A DNA stretch of 64,000 bases from Flavobacterium sp. AG291 (lineage in GTDB: Bacteria > Bacteroidota > Bacteroidia > Flavobacteriales > Flavobacteriaceae): contig NZ_QQAR01000003.1 in the NCBI RefSeq assembly GCF_003350375.1, forward strand, positions 186,001-250,000. Reading direction: 5' to 3'. A model generated the notes under the pieces. The model was not told the DNA's origin. It was given only the letters and a program-made list of their open reading frames with translations, and did not search any database. Numbering within the stretch: the stretch's first letter is position 1; every line of letters starts with the position of its first letter. Position numbers and translations under genes: made by a program. Positions 24,980-36,217 of the stretch are shown here, piece after piece.

Positions 24980-26344
24980 TTAAAGTTTGAAACTTTTCTC
25001 GATGGCACGAATCATCTCTCCGGCAATATCTTTGCTTGTAGCGCCTTCTATACCTTCGAGTCCAGGCGATGAGTTTACTTCAAGCAATAACGGACCTTTG
25101 GTTGAACGGATAATATCCACACCGGCTACCTTAAGGTTCATGGCTTTGGCAGCTTTTATAGCGATACGCTTTTCTTCAGCAGTTGGCTTGATAACAGAAG
25201 CTGTTCCACCGAGGTGAATATTTGCCCTGAATTCCCCCGGAAGTGCCTCACGCTGAATGGCCGCTACCACTTTGCCGTCAATCACAAAAAGGCGAAGGTC
25301 TTTACCATTAGCCTCTTTAATGAATTCCTGTACTAATATATTCGCGTTAAGACTTTTGAAAGCATTGATAACACTCTCTGCAGCCTTTTTGGTTTCGGCT
25401 AATACAACGCCTTTACCCTGAGTACCTTCAAGCAGTTTTACGATAAGCGGCGGGCCGCCTACCATCTGGATGAGGTCATTGGTGTCAAGAGGGGAGTTGG
25501 CAAAACCTGTAGTAGGAATATCAACACCACTGTTAAGCAACAGCTGAAGTGAGAACAGTTTATCCCTCGACTGTGTAATTGCTGATGATGAATTCAGTGA
25601 GAAAACTTTGAGTGCTTCAAAATGACGTGTTATGGCACAGCCATAAAATGTCATACTCGGACGTATACGCGGAATAACGGCATCAAAATCGTTTAATATT
25701 CTTCCTCCACGGTAATGGATTTCAGGCGTATGCGCATCCAGTTTCATATAACAGTACTTCAGGTTCAGGAAATGCATTTCGTGACCACGCATTTCACCTG
25801 CTTCCATTATACGGCGGTTGCTGTATAATTCAGGATTACTTGCAAGAAGTCCTATTCGAAGCCCTTTTTTCTCTTCGTTACTGTTGTTATAATATTCTTT
25901 TAATTTTTCCTGTGTAGGCTGGCCTAAAAGGTATTTTTGTTCCGGGTCGACCAATATGCGTCCGCTCATGGCTTCACGTCCTAAAAGCATACGGAAACCC
26001 ATAGAGTCACGATTAGTAAGTGTAACTTCAACTTCCCAGTTGGTTTCGCCTACTTTAATGCCGGTTTTGATAACATAACGCTGTTCGCGGTAACCGCTGG
26101 AGCTTTTTACCACACGTTTGTCTACAAGCGGAGCCTGGCAATGTATAATGGTTTTTGAATTGTTCTGTATCGGGTTTATGTCAAATTTTACCCAATTGTC
26201 GCCATCTTTTTGGAAAGGGGCGATGTTAATGGCGTGAAGCGCAGAGGTTTTGGCACCCGAGTCTACACGGGCTTTTATGGTAGGTATACCAAGTTCGGGG
26301 AATGCACACCACTCTTCACTACCTACAATTACTTTGTCCAGCAT
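24980..26344 (-). CDS. rimK: RimB-RimK fusion: retropepsin-like protease domain plus ATP-grasp glutamate ligase
   Basis: A 454-residue two-domain protein. Residues 1-140 form a RimB-type (ATP-dependent zinc protease annotation) domain with the D-S-G motif at 28-30 ([13 protein letters not shown]) and a barrel ending [13 protein letters not shown]. Residues 161-454 are RimK, an ATP-grasp enzyme adding glutamates to ribosomal protein S6. Its P-loop region reads [13 protein letters not shown], and the metal-binding end reads [16 protein letters not shown]. In Pseudomonas these are separate proteins acting together on S6. The fusion itself supports a shared pathway. S6 as substrate is inferred. 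Confidence 0.92.
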   Translation of the reverse strand: MLDKVIVGSEEWCAFPELGIPTIKARVDSGAKTSALHAINIAPFQKDGDNWVKFDINPIQNNSKTIIHCQAPLVDKRVVKSSSGYREQRYVIKTGIKVGETNWEVEVTLTNRDSMGFRMLLGREAMSGRILVDPEQKYLLGQPTQEKLKEYYNNSNEEKKGLRIGLLASNPELYSNRRIMEAGEMRGHEMHFLNLKYCYMKLDAHTPEIHYRGGRILNDFDAVIPRIRPSMTFYGCAITRHFEALKVFSLNSSSAITQSRDKLFSLQLLLNSGVDIPTTGFANSPLDTNDLIQMVGGPPLIVKLLEGTQGKGVVLAETKKAAESVINAFKSLNANILVQEFIKEANGKDLRLFVIDGKVVAAIQREALPGEFRANIHLGGTASVIKPTAEEKRIAIKAAKAMNLKVAGVDIIRSTKGPLLLEVNSSPGLEGIEGATSKDIAGEMIRAIEKSFKL

Positions 26345-26551
26345 TTTAATACGATTTGTAATCTAAATTACTACTTTTTTTTATTGTAAGAAGTCCTGGT
26401 TTCGATTTTAGTCAAATTTAATGATATCGTAATGTCAAAAAATTGTAAGTTGAGGTTATGTTTTTTATATTGAGAAGGTTAGGTGTTTTTTAGATTGAGT
26501 ATAAATTTAAGATGTCTTTTATGTTCGTAGTAACTATTTGATTTGTTTCTG

Positions 26552-26905
26552 TTAGTTATCCAAGTAGTTTTTCCAGCCAATAATAATTTCTTTTAGATCC
26601 ACGGTAGGTATTCGAGGGTAGTTGGTGTCTACATTATCAATAAAAAATATTGTATTTATTGACCCTATGGTTATGCTTACAGTTTCTGATCCTGTTTCAA
26701 ATTCAGGCTCAATTCCATTTATAACTTTATTGATTTCAGGTATTAGATATTGGGTTATTTCTTCCGAATTCCATTCCATCAAAAAATCTGTTAAATAGAG
26801 GTTATTTGTTGAAATAACTTTAGTGAAGAACGAGGGGCCTCCAGATATACTTATCAGTTTATTATTGAAAGTTATTTCGTATAGATTTATTATATCTTGA
26901 TTCAT
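26552..26905 (-). CDS. Hypothetical protein, AT-rich orphan
   Basis: A 117-residue soluble acidic protein I cannot assign. It has alternating beta strands and a C-terminal helix (DLKEIIIGWKNYLDN). Size and acidity recall immunity proteins of polymorphic toxins, but no toxin gene is next to it, so this is only a suggestion. The gene and its flanks (26345-26551, 26906-26983) are visibly more AT-rich than rimK and clpC on either side. That may indicate recent acquisition or relaxed constraint. Confidence 0.6.
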   Translation of the reverse strand: MNQDIINLYEITFNNKLISISGGPSFFTKVISTNNLYLTDFLMEWNSEEITQYLIPEINKVINGIEPEFETGSETVSITIGSINTIFFIDNVDTNYPRIPTVDLKEIIIGWKNYLDN

Positions 26906-26983
26906 GATAATGTTTATAAATTGAATATACCAATTATACTTTATTAAATGTCTATCATCTCAAATCTATCATCTATTGTCTAA

Positions 26984-27023
26984 ATAAAAAAAATATCCCC
27001 GAAAATCAATGACCTTCGGGGAT
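26984..27023 (-). terminator. Terminator of clpC
   Basis: Stem ATCCCCGAA / TTCGGGGAT around an 11-base loop, followed on the minus strand by a TTTTTTTTA-type run, 27 bp past the clpC stop. Confidence 0.82.
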
Positions 27024-27049
27024 GCTATTTAAAATGAAAGAATTTTTTT

Positions 27050-29599
27050 TTAGCTTGCCGGATTCTCAGCTTTTCTGATGGTTACGGCAAGTTCTGTTCC
27101 GTTATCATCAAGATCCATAAAGATCTCATCACCCCCAGCTATTTTGTTGGTAATGATCTCTTCTGCAAGCGTATCTTCAACATATTTCTGGATGGCACGT
27201 TTAAGTGGCCTTGCTCCATACTGCTTGTCGAAGCCTTTCTCGGCAATAAAGTCTTTGGCTTTTTCAGACAGTGAAATATTGTAACCAAGGTCTTTAATTC
27301 TTGCATAAAGTTTGTCAAGCTCGATGTCGATGATAAGGTCGATATGCTCTTTTTCAAGAGGGTTAAACACGATAATATCATCTATCCTGTTGATGAATTC
27401 AGGGGCGAAAGTTTTCTTAAGTGCCGCTTCAATAACACCTTTAGTATGCTCGTCGGCTTGTGCCTTTTTGGCAGCCGTTCCGAAACCAACACCCTGTCCG
27501 AAATCTTTCAGCTGGCGTGCACCAACGTTAGATGTCATAATAATGATAGTGTTTTTAAAGTCGATCTTACGGCCTAAGCTGTCAGTAAGGTAACCGTCGT
27601 CAAGTACCTGAAGCAACATGTTGAATACGTCAGGGTGTGCTTTCTCGATCTCGTCAAGAAGTACCACACAGTAAGGTTTTCTTCTCACTTTCTCGGTAAG
27701 CTGACCACCTTCTTCATAACCAACATATCCCGGAGGTGCACCTACAAGTCTTGAGATGGCAAATTTCTCCATGTATTCGCTCATGTCAATACGTACCAGC
27801 GCATCTTCAGAGTCAAAAAGCTCTTTAGCGATTACTTTGGCCAACTGTGTTTTACCAACACCGGTCTGTCCAAGGAAAATGAATGAGCCTATTGGTTTGT
27901 TAGGGTCTTTAAGACCTGCACGGTTACGTTGTATTGATTTGGCAATTTTTGCAACAGCCTCATCCTGACCGATAACCTTACCTTTAATAAGTTCAGGTAA
28001 TTTAGCAAGCTTGTTACTTTCGGTTTGGGCAATACGGTTTACAGGAATGCCTGTCATCATCGATACTACATCGGCAACATTGTCTTCTGTAACGGTAACG
28101 CGGTTGTTTTTAGAATCTTCTTCCCATTGCTCCTGAGCAATAGCAAGGTCTTTCTCTATACGTTTCTCGTCGTCACGAAGTTTGGCAGCTTCCTCATATT
28201 TCTGTTTTTTGACAACAGAATTTTTAAGTTCACGAACCTCTTCAAGCTGTCTTTCAAGATCAAGAATCTGTTTAGGGACATCAATGTTGGTGATGTGAAC
28301 GCGTGATCCTGCTTCGTCAAGGGCATCAATAGCCTTGTCCGGAAGGAAACGCTCGCTCATGTACCTGTCAGTAAGCTTAACGCAGGCTTCAATAGCTTCC
28401 TGTGTGTAAATTACGTTATGGTGATCTTCGTATTTGTTCTTGATGTTGTTCAGGATAGTAATAGTTTCCGGTACGCTTGTAGGGTCAACAATCACTTTCT
28501 GGAAACGACGTTCAAGGGCACCGTCTTTTTCTATATACTGTCTGTACTCGTCAAGGGTAGTAGCGCCAATACATTGGATTTCACCCCTTGCAAGAGCAGG
28601 TTTGAACATGTTGCTGGCGTCCAGTGAACCTGTAGCACCACCGGCACCTACAATAGTATGTATCTCGTCAATGAAAAGTATGATGTCGTCATTCTTTTCA
28701 AGTTCGTTCATAACCGCTTTCATACGCTCCTCAAACTGTCCACGGTATTTTGTACCTGCTACTAAGCTGGCAAGGTCAAGGGTTACAACACGTTTATTGA
28801 AAAGGATGCGTGATACTTTTTTCTGGATGATGCGTAATGCAAGACCTTCAGCAATGGCTGATTTACCCACACCCGGCTCACCGATAAGCAGCGGATTGTT
28901 TTTCTTTCTACGGCTTAATATTTGTGATACACGTTCAATTTCCTTTTCACGGCCCACTACGGGGTCAAGTTTGCCCTCTTCGGCAAGCTCGGTCAAATCA
29001 CGTCCAAAATTGTCAAGAACAGGCGTTTTTGACTTCTTGTTGGCTTTGGCACCGGAAGAAGGGTTGTTGAAGTTGCTTTCACGCATACTGTCATCTTGTC
29101 CTGCATCGTCATTATATGACTCTGCTTTAGGAAGGTTTTCTAGGTATTCTTCTTCGTTTGATGTCATATTGATAAATTGTTCTTTAACGGTTTCGTAATC
29201 AATTTTTAGTTTGTTAAGCAATTTTGTGGTAGGATCGTTTTCATTGCGCAAAATACATAACAATAAATGGGCTGTACTTATAGAAGTACTCTGGAAAACC
29301 TTTGCCTCAAGGAACGTAGTCCTTAAAGCACGTTCTGCCTGACGCGTTAAATGAAGGTTTTTCTTCTCATTATTGCGGTCGGCATTGGGGTTAGCCGGGC
29401 TTAATATCTCTACTTTTCTGCGTAAATGATCCAGGTCAACAGATATGTTATTTAAAATGGAAATGGCTTTTCCGTTGCCGTCTCTCAAAATCCCTAACAT
29501 TAAGTGCTCTGTACCAATAAAGTCGTGTCCTAATCGTAAAGCCTCTTCTTTACTGTAGGTTATCACATCTTTGACTCTTGGTGAAAAATTATCATCCAT
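27050..29599 (-). CDS. clpC: ATP-dependent Clp protease ATP-binding subunit ClpC
   Basis: An 849-residue Hsp100 unfoldase feeding ClpP. An N-terminal double Clp_N repeat (1-145) is followed by AAA domain 1 with Walker A GEPGVGKS at 240-247. A middle UVR-like coiled coil (KQKYEEAAKLRDDEKRIEKDL) is the ClpC/A hallmark that separates it from ClpB. AAA domain 2 carries Walker A GQTGVGKT and the C-terminal D2-small domain. Standalone gene, divergent from gyrA over 280 bp. Upstream there is no CIRCE inverted repeat; a weak TAAATTTA box lies ~25 bp before the ATG. Confidence 0.97.
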   Translation of the reverse strand: MDDNFSPRVKDVITYSKEEALRLGHDFIGTEHLMLGILRDGNGKAISILNNISVDLDHLRRKVEILSPANPNADRNNEKKNLHLTRQAERALRTTFLEAKVFQSTSISTAHLLLCILRNENDPTTKLLNKLKIDYETVKEQFINMTSNEEEYLENLPKAESYNDDAGQDDSMRESNFNNPSSGAKANKKSKTPVLDNFGRDLTELAEEGKLDPVVGREKEIERVSQILSRRKKNNPLLIGEPGVGKSAIAEGLALRIIQKKVSRILFNKRVVTLDLASLVAGTKYRGQFEERMKAVMNELEKNDDIILFIDEIHTIVGAGGATGSLDASNMFKPALARGEIQCIGATTLDEYRQYIEKDGALERRFQKVIVDPTSVPETITILNNIKNKYEDHHNVIYTQEAIEACVKLTDRYMSERFLPDKAIDALDEAGSRVHITNIDVPKQILDLERQLEEVRELKNSVVKKQKYEEAAKLRDDEKRIEKDLAIAQEQWEEDSKNNRVTVTEDNVADVVSMMTGIPVNRIAQTESNKLAKLPELIKGKVIGQDEAVAKIAKSIQRNRAGLKDPNKPIGSFIFLGQTGVGKTQLAKVIAKELFDSEDALVRIDMSEYMEKFAISRLVGAPPGYVGYEEGGQLTEKVRRKPYCVVLLDEIEKAHPDVFNMLLQVLDDGYLTDSLGRKIDFKNTIIIMTSNVGARQLKDFGQGVGFGTAAKKAQADEHTKGVIEAALKKTFAPEFINRIDDIIVFNPLEKEHIDLIIDIELDKLYARIKDLGYNISLSEKAKDFIAEKGFDKQYGARPLKRAIQKYVEDTLAEEIITNKIAGGDEIFMDLDDNGTELAVTIRKAENPAS

Positions 29600-29879
29600 A
29601 ATGTTATTCTTTGATACTTGTAAATTTAAGTATTTATAAAAGATTTTACAAAAACTATACCTAATAAATTATACTGACATTACTGACAATGCCGGTTATG
29701 CTAATTGACGAAAAAAAAGCCGAAAATAAAAGCAAAAGCATAAATGTTTATTAACTTTTGGCTATTTTTTATGTGTTAATAAAACGTTTAAATAATTAGA
29801 TTTATTGGTTTTCAATCCTGATAAAAATACGTATATTGGCACGTTTTGTAACAATTATAATTTTTTAATATAACTACTT

Positions 29880-32423
29880 ATGTCTGAAGGAGAAAAGTTA
29901 ATTCCTATTAACATAGAAGACGAAATGAAGTCAGCCTACATTGATTATTCAATGTCGGTTATTGTGTCAAGGGCGCTTCCTGATGTTAGAGATGGCTTGA
30001 AACCCGTACACCGAAGAGTACTTTTTGGAATGTATGAATTAGGGGTACTATCAAACAGAGCACATAAAAAATCAGCGAGGATCGTAGGAGAGGTACTTGG
30101 TAAGTATCACCCGCATGGTGACTCATCAGTATATGATGCCATGGTACGTATGGCACAGGAGTGGAGTCTTCGTTATCTTTTAGTAGATGGTCAGGGTAAC
30201 TTCGGATCGGTAGATGGTGACAGCCCGGCAGCGATGCGTTATACAGAGGCAAGGATGCGTAAGATCTCTGAAGAGATCATGGCCGATCTTGATAAAGAAA
30301 CAGTAGATTTCCAGCTTAACTTCGATGATACTTTGGAAGAGCCAACTGTAATGCCTACAAGGGTACCTACACTTTTAGTGAATGGTGCATCGGGTATTGC
30401 CGTAGGTATGGCTACTAACATGGCACCACACAACCTCACTGAGGTTATCGACGGTACGCTTGCTTATATAGATAACAATGATATTGAAATCGATGAGCTT
30501 GTAACATATATTAAGGCACCGGATTTCCCTACAGGAGGTACAATTTATGGCTATGAAGGCGTGCGTGAGGCATTCAAAACAGGCCGTGGCCGTATCGTAA
30601 TGCGTGCTAAGACCAGCTTTGAAGAAGTAGAAGGACGTGAGTGCATTATTGTAACTGAAATCCCTTATCAGGTAAATAAGGCAGACATGATCAAAAAGAC
30701 TGCTGACCTGGTTAATGAAAAGAAAATTGATGGTATTGCTAACATCCGAGATGAGTCGGATAGAAATGGTATGCGTATCGTTTATATCCTTAAACGTGAC
30801 GCTGTGCCAAATGTGGTGCTTAATACCTTATTTAAATATACACAGCTTCAGTCGTCTTTCAGTGTAAACAACATTGCGCTTGTAAACGGAAGACCACAAT
30901 TGCTAAACCTGAAGGAGCTTATCCACTATTTCGTGGAGCACAGGCATGAGGTTGTTGTAAGAAGAACTCAGTATGAACTTCGTAAAGCCGAAGAACGTGC
31001 ACATATATTAGAAGGTCTTATCATTGCTTCTGATAATATTGATGAGGTAATTGCAATTATCCGTGGCTCTAAGGACGGTGAAGAAGCGCGTGGTAAATTA
31101 ATGGAGCGTTTCAGCCTGTCAGAAATTCAGGCGCGTGCTATCGTTGAGATGCGTCTGAGACAGTTAACCGGTCTGGAGCAGGATAAACTTCGTGCAGAAT
31201 ATGAAGATATCATGAAGTTGATAGCAGAATTAAAAGCTCTTTTGGAAAGCAAAGAACTGAGAATGGAGCTTATCAAAACTGAACTTATCGAAATCAGAGA
31301 TAAGTATGGTGACGAAAGACGTTCCAGAATAGAATACTCTGGTGGTGATGTAAGCATTGAAGACCTTATTGCTGATGAGAATGTAGTTATTACTATTTCT
31401 CATGCAGGTTATATTAAACGTACACCGCTTAGCGAATACAAAACGCAAAACAGGGGAGGTGTAGGACAGAAAGGTGTGGCTACACGCGATCAGGATTTCC
31501 TTGAGCACCTGTTCGTGGCTACAAATCACAACTATATGTTGTTCTTTACCCAAAAAGGTAAGTGTTTCTGGATGCGTGTTTACGAAATTCCGGAAGGAAA
31601 TAAAACAAGTAAAGGACGTGCAATTCAAAATCTTATCAATATAGAGAATGATGACAAGGTAAAAGCATTTATCTGTACTCAGGATCTTAAGAATGAAGAG
31701 TATATCAACAATCATTATGTAATCATGGCTACCAAGAAAGGTATCGTTAAGAAAACCCTTCTTGAGCAATACTCACGTCCAAGACTTAATGGTATTGCCG
31801 CGATTACAATTCGTGAGGATGATGAGCTGTTAGAAGCTAAACTGACTACAGGTGAGAGCCAGGTGCTTATCGCTGTGAAGTCGGGTAAACTGGTTCGTTT
31901 TGAAGAGGGTAAAACACGTCCTATGGGCCGTAGTGCTTCCGGGGTTCGTGGTATCACACTACAGGATGAGCAGGATGAGGTAATCGGAATGGTATCTGTA
32001 AACGACATGAACAGTGAAATACTTGTGGTGTCTGAGAACGGATACGGTAAACGTTCAAGCCTTGAAGATTACAGGATTACAAACCGTGGAGGTAAAGGTG
32101 TGAAAACGCTTAATATTACTGATAAAACAGGTAAGCTTGTGTCTATTAATAGCGTTACTGATGCCGATGATCTTATGATTATCAATAAATCAGGACTTAC
32201 TATACGTATGATGGTTTCAGACCTTAGGGTTATGGGGCGTGCTACGCAGGGAGTTAGACTTATTAATATTAAAGGAAACGACTCTATTGCTGCCGTAACG
32301 AAAGTTATGCGTGAAGAAGAGGCTGAAGAAAGCCTTGAAGGAATGGTGGAAGGAGCTGAAAACGGAGTAGAGGGTTACATTGAACCTGATACTGACGGTC
32401 CGGAAGAACAAACTGAAGAATAA
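29880..32423 (+). CDS. gyrA: DNA gyrase subunit A
   Basis: Breaks and rejoins DNA in the type II topoisomerase that introduces negative supercoils. It has 847 residues. The catalytic Tyr121 lies in AAMRYTEAR. The quinolone-determining region carries Ser82 and Asp86, equivalent to E. coli Ser83 and Asp87, so no target-site resistance is evident. The GyrA box (QNRGGVG, near residue 525) and six-blade C-terminal propeller identify gyrase rather than topoisomerase IV ParC. The C-terminal tail is acidic ([10 protein letters not shown] to the end). The TPR gene follows 14 bp later. Confidence 0.98.
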   Translation: MSEGEKLIPINIEDEMKSAYIDYSMSVIVSRALPDVRDGLKPVHRRVLFGMYELGVLSNRAHKKSARIVGEVLGKYHPHGDSSVYDAMVRMAQEWSLRYLLVDGQGNFGSVDGDSPAAMRYTEARMRKISEEIMADLDKETVDFQLNFDDTLEEPTVMPTRVPTLLVNGASGIAVGMATNMAPHNLTEVIDGTLAYIDNNDIEIDELVTYIKAPDFPTGGTIYGYEGVREAFKTGRGRIVMRAKTSFEEVEGRECIIVTEIPYQVNKADMIKKTADLVNEKKIDGIANIRDESDRNGMRIVYILKRDAVPNVVLNTLFKYTQLQSSFSVNNIALVNGRPQLLNLKELIHYFVEHRHEVVVRRTQYELRKAEERAHILEGLIIASDNIDEVIAIIRGSKDGEEARGKLMERFSLSEIQARAIVEMRLRQLTGLEQDKLRAEYEDIMKLIAELKALLESKELRMELIKTELIEIRDKYGDERRSRIEYSGGDVSIEDLIADENVVITISHAGYIKRTPLSEYKTQNRGGVGQKGVATRDQDFLEHLFVATNHNYMLFFTQKGKCFWMRVYEIPEGNKTSKGRAIQNLINIENDDKVKAFICTQDLKNEEYINNHYVIMATKKGIVKKTLLEQYSRPRLNGIAAITIREDDELLEAKLTTGESQVLIAVKSGKLVRFEEGKTRPMGRSASGVRGITLQDEQDEVIGMVSVNDMNSEILVVSENGYGKRSSLEDYRITNRGGKGVKTLNITDKTGKLVSINSVTDADDLMIINKSGLTIRMMVSDLRVMGRATQGVRLINIKGNDSIAAVTKVMREEEAEESLEGMVEGAENGVEGYIEPDTDGPEEQTEE

Positions 32424-32437
32424 TAAAAATAACTACT

Positions 32438-33721
32438 ATGAAAATCCAGTATGCAATTGCTGCGTCGCTTTTACTTTCAGTAGGCGCGTTTGCTCAAAAA
32501 GATGAGCTTAAAGCTCTAAAAAAGCTAACTGATAAACAACAGCCTGCTCCTGCAGATGTTCAGGAAATGGCAAATCTTTTGTCTCAGGTTGAGTCAAAAA
32601 TGAGTGCTGCCACACCTGAGCAGCAAGTTGACTATAATTATTATAAAGGAATGTATGGTGTAGCTCAGCTAATGGCTAGCAGCAATAAGTCGCAAGCTGT
32701 TTTTGAGAGTACTCTTGAAAACTTTAATAAGGTTATAGAGCTTGAGAAAAATGGTAAGAAGAAATATACTTCTACTATACAGCAGCAAATTTTTCCCAGC
32801 ATGAAAAATGTTGCGCTTAAAGGTGCTCAGGAATTAAGTAAAGCTAAAATGTTTAAGGAAGCAGCGTTGTACTATGCTGCCGCTTACAGACTTGACACCA
32901 AAGATGGTTTTAATCTTTATAATGCTGCTGCTTCATCAATTAATGCGCAGGATTATGACAGAGCTCTTGAGTATTACCTTGAACTGGACAAAACGGGCTT
33001 TACAGGGGAGACTACTACTTATTTAGCTAAGGATAAAGCAACAGGTCAGGTACAGGCATTCCCGGATAAAAACACAAGGGATATAGCTGTTAAAACAGGA
33101 CAGTATGATACACCAAGTGTTGAAAAAACTCCTTCTGTTAGAGCTGATATAGTGCGTAACATTGCTCTTATCTATGATAATAAAGGTGAATCTGAAAAAG
33201 CTAAAGAGGCATTTGTAAATGCGAGAAAAGCTAACCCGGATGATATAACGCTGATTATTTCTGAAGCTAACCTGTACTACAAGGCTAATAATATGACCAA
33301 GTACAAAGAGTTAATTTCTGAAGCAATTGCCAAGAATCCTAACGATGCGGATTTGTATTTTAATCTTGGTGTAACTACTACTGATACCAGTGCAGATGAA
33401 GCCGCTAAGTATTTTAATAAAGCGCTTGAAATTAAACCTGACCACTTACAGGCTAACATGGCTATGGGATCATTGATGTTGAAAGATGATCAGAAAATCG
33501 TGAACCAGATGAACAGTCTTGGAACTAGTGCCGCTGATAACAAAAAATATGATGCGCTTAAAATGCAGCGTACAGCTTCTTTTAACAAAGCCCTTCCTTA
33601 TTTTGAAAAAGCACACAAAATAGATCCTTCAAATCAGGAGGTGATTTCTATGCTTGCGTCTATTTACCAGGCATTAGAGCGTACAAACGATTATAAAGCA
33701 ATGAAAGCTAAGCTTAAATAG
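32438..33721 (+). CDS. Exported tetratricopeptide-repeat protein
   Basis: A 427-residue protein with a signal peptide (MKIQYAIAASLLLSVGAFAQ) and several TPR units. The clearest are ALYYAAAYRLDTKDGFNLYNAAAS, IALIYDNKGESEKAKEAF, and the C-terminal pair NLGVTTTDTSADEAAKYFNKAL / ALPYFEKAHKIDPSNQEVI. It probably acts as a periplasmic scaffold. Only 14 bp separate it from gyrA, so it is likely on the gyrA transcript, a pairing that seems common in Flavobacteriaceae. Function unknown. Confidence 0.88.
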   Translation: MKIQYAIAASLLLSVGAFAQKDELKALKKLTDKQQPAPADVQEMANLLSQVESKMSAATPEQQVDYNYYKGMYGVAQLMASSNKSQAVFESTLENFNKVIELEKNGKKKYTSTIQQQIFPSMKNVALKGAQELSKAKMFKEAALYYAAAYRLDTKDGFNLYNAAASSINAQDYDRALEYYLELDKTGFTGETTTYLAKDKATGQVQAFPDKNTRDIAVKTGQYDTPSVEKTPSVRADIVRNIALIYDNKGESEKAKEAFVNARKANPDDITLIISEANLYYKANNMTKYKELISEAIAKNPNDADLYFNLGVTTTDTSADEAAKYFNKALEIKPDHLQANMAMGSLMLKDDQKIVNQMNSLGTSAADNKKYDALKMQRTASFNKALPYFEKAHKIDPSNQEVISMLASIYQALERTNDYKAMKAKLK

Positions 33722-33745
33722 TAGTTTTAATATTGCTATAAATTA

Positions 33746-33773
33746 AAAATCCCGCCATTGGCGGGATTTTTTT
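33746..33773. terminator. Bidirectional terminator between the TPR gene and pheT
   Basis: Perfect 11-bp stem AAAATCCCGCC / GGCGGGATTTT with loop ATT and T runs on both strands, 25 bp after the TPR stop and 21 bp after the pheT stop. Confidence 0.92.
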
Positions 33774-33793
33774 ATGCTTATAAAGAAAGGGAA

Positions 33794-36217
33794 TTATCTC
33801 AATTGGGCTCCTGTTTCTTTTTCAAGATTCTGTCTTATCTTGGTCATTATCTTGTCAATTTGCTCGTCGGTAAGCGTTTTAGAGCTATCCTGAAGTGTAA
33901 AGCTTACAGCATATGATTTTTTACCTTCCGGAAGGTTTTGACCTTCGTATACGTCAAAAAGGCTTACGTCTTTAAGTAATGTTTTTTCAGTTTGTTTAGC
34001 GATGCTGTATACAGATTCAAAAGAAACTTCCTGATCGACTAGAAGAGCTAAATCTCTTCTTACTTCAGGGAATTTAGATATTTCTACATACTTGATTTTA
34101 CCTGTAACCAGTTTAATGATGGCGCCCCAGTTAAAGTCGGCAAAGAAAACATCCTGTTTAATGTCAAAATGTTTCAGGATCGATTTTTTGATGGTGCCAA
34201 ACTCAACGATAGTTTCATTTCCTACCGCAATTGCTATGCCTTCAGCAAAAACGTCATTAGCTATAGGTTGTGTTTGTGTTTTGTTTATGCCAAGTCTTGT
34301 CAGTACAAGGTTAATATAACCTTTAAACATAAAGAAATCAACAGGCTTTTGAGCATAAGACCAACTTTCAGCTAAACGGCTTCCTGTTACCGTAAGGGTA
34401 AGATGTTTGTTTTCATCATAACCTGAAGGTAGTTTGTGGTATGTTTTACCGAATTCGAATAATTTAAGATCTGCTCTCTTACGGTTTATGTTGAATGATA
34501 CTGTCTCAAGCGCACTGAAAAGCAATGATTGTCTCATGGCAGAAAGGTCACTGCTCAATGGGTTAAGCATCATTACGTTAAACTCTTCTTTCAGATTTTC
34601 TGATAGTTTTATATAATCAGGTGTAGTAAGTGAGTTGGCCATCATTTCGTTAAAGCCAAGTGACACCATCTGTGCACCTATAATGTTCTGAAGTTTGTAG
34701 TCTTCATTGCGCGCAGAGTTAGATATAGAAGCGTTAAGCTTTTGAGTAAAAGATATGTTATTGTATCCGTATACTCTCAGGATTTCTTCAATAACGTCAA
34801 TTTCACGTGTTACATCAACACGGTAAGCAGGAACTACAAGTCCTAAACCTGCGTCAGACATCGTATTGATTTTGATATCCAGTGATACCAGTATTTTTTT
34901 GATAGTTTCTTTCGAAAGCTCCTGACCTATAACACGTGTTACATTGGCAAAGTTTACAACGACCTGATTGTCTTCAATCTTTTTAGGGTAGATATCTGTG
35001 ATGTCAGAAGTTATCTCTCCACCGGCAGTTTCCTGTATAAGCAGTGCAGCTCTTTTAAGGGCATATTCTGTAATAGTAGGATCTATACCTCTTTCAAAAC
35101 GAAAAGAAGCATCTGTACTAAGGCCGTGGCGTTTAGCCGTTTTTCTGATAGATACCGGGTTAAAGTAAGCACTCTCAAGGAATATTGAAGAAGTGCCTTC
35201 AGTTACGCCAGAATTTTTACCGCCAAATACACCTGCAATACACATTGGACCTGCCTCATCGCAAATCATCAGGTCTTCTTCATGCAGTGTTCTTTCTACA
35301 TCATCAAGAGTAGTGAATTTTGTTCCGGCAGTAACTGTTTTAACGATAACCTTGTTACCCTTTATTTTAGCAGCATCAAAAGCGTGTAATGGTTGCCCTA
35401 ATTCGTGAAGTACATAGTTTGTAACGTCAACGATATTGTTTTTAGGTGTAAGGCCAATAGCTTTAAGCCTGTTTTGAAGCCAGGCAGGAGAAGGTTTTAC
35501 CGTAATACCTGTAATGGTAACACCACAGTATCTTGGAGCAAGCTTATTATCTTCAACTTTAACATCCATTTTAAGGGTACGTTTGTCTACCCTGAAGTTA
35601 CTTACAGATGGTGTTATAAGTTCGGTATGTACATTTTTTTGAGAAAGTCCTGCACGCAGGTCACGGGCAACACCCCAGTGGCTCATTGCATCGGCACGAT
35701 TAGGCGTAAGTCCTATTTCAAAAACTTCATCACTTTCTATGTTGAATATTTTAGAAGCAGGAGTTCCCGGCTTAAGGTCTTCATGTAGTACAAGTATACC
35801 GTCATGTCCTTCGCCAAGACCAAGCTCGTCTTCGGCACATATCATACCGTGGCTTTCTTCGCCGCGTATTTTACCTTTTTTAATCTGGAAGGCATTCCCC
35901 TCTTTATCATACAGTGTAGTTCCTATTGTAGCTACAGGAACTTTTTGACCTACAGCCACGTTTGGTGCACCGCATACTATCTGTACAGGTATGCCGTCGC
36001 CCAAATCTACAGTGGTAATTCTTAATCTGTCAGCATTAGGATGCTGAACGCAGGTAAGTACATGACCTACCACAACACCTTCAAGTCCGCCTTTAAGCGA
36101 CTCAAATTTGTCAACGCCTTCCACTTCAAGACCAAGGTCGGTAAGCAGGGCAGCCGTTTCTTCAGATTTCCAGTCTAATTTTATGAATTGTTTTAACCAG
36201 TTATAGGATATACGCAT
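33794..36217 (-). CDS. pheT: Phenylalanine-tRNA ligase beta subunit
   Basis: Editing and tRNA-binding subunit of the alpha2-beta2 enzyme that charges tRNA-Phe. It has 807 residues: the initial MRISYNWLKQFI, an OB-fold EMAP-type tRNA-binding domain (about 40-155, GHVLTCVQHPNADRLRITTVD), the B3/B4 editing core, B5 and a ferredoxin-like anticodon-binding end (VSFTLQDSSKTLTDEQID). pheS is not adjacent, as is usual in this phylum. Standalone gene. Confidence 0.97.
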   Translation of the reverse strand: MRISYNWLKQFIKLDWKSEETAALLTDLGLEVEGVDKFESLKGGLEGVVVGHVLTCVQHPNADRLRITTVDLGDGIPVQIVCGAPNVAVGQKVPVATIGTTLYDKEGNAFQIKKGKIRGEESHGMICAEDELGLGEGHDGILVLHEDLKPGTPASKIFNIESDEVFEIGLTPNRADAMSHWGVARDLRAGLSQKNVHTELITPSVSNFRVDKRTLKMDVKVEDNKLAPRYCGVTITGITVKPSPAWLQNRLKAIGLTPKNNIVDVTNYVLHELGQPLHAFDAAKIKGNKVIVKTVTAGTKFTTLDDVERTLHEEDLMICDEAGPMCIAGVFGGKNSGVTEGTSSIFLESAYFNPVSIRKTAKRHGLSTDASFRFERGIDPTITEYALKRAALLIQETAGGEITSDITDIYPKKIEDNQVVVNFANVTRVIGQELSKETIKKILVSLDIKINTMSDAGLGLVVPAYRVDVTREIDVIEEILRVYGYNNISFTQKLNASISNSARNEDYKLQNIIGAQMVSLGFNEMMANSLTTPDYIKLSENLKEEFNVMMLNPLSSDLSAMRQSLLFSALETVSFNINRKRADLKLFEFGKTYHKLPSGYDENKHLTLTVTGSRLAESWSYAQKPVDFFMFKGYINLVLTRLGINKTQTQPIANDVFAEGIAIAVGNETIVEFGTIKKSILKHFDIKQDVFFADFNWGAIIKLVTGKIKYVEISKFPEVRRDLALLVDQEVSFESVYSIAKQTEKTLLKDVSLFDVYEGQNLPEGKKSYAVSFTLQDSSKTLTDEQIDKIMTKIRQNLEKETGAQLR

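Noticed and set aside
28434..29198. A 254-codon open frame antisense to clpC
   Set aside because: No plausible start context or family resemblance; the opposite strand is an unmistakable ClpC coding region.
31230..31769. A 179-codon frame antisense to gyrA
   Set aside because: Shadow of gyrA codon usage; low-complexity hydrophobic translation with no recognisable domain.
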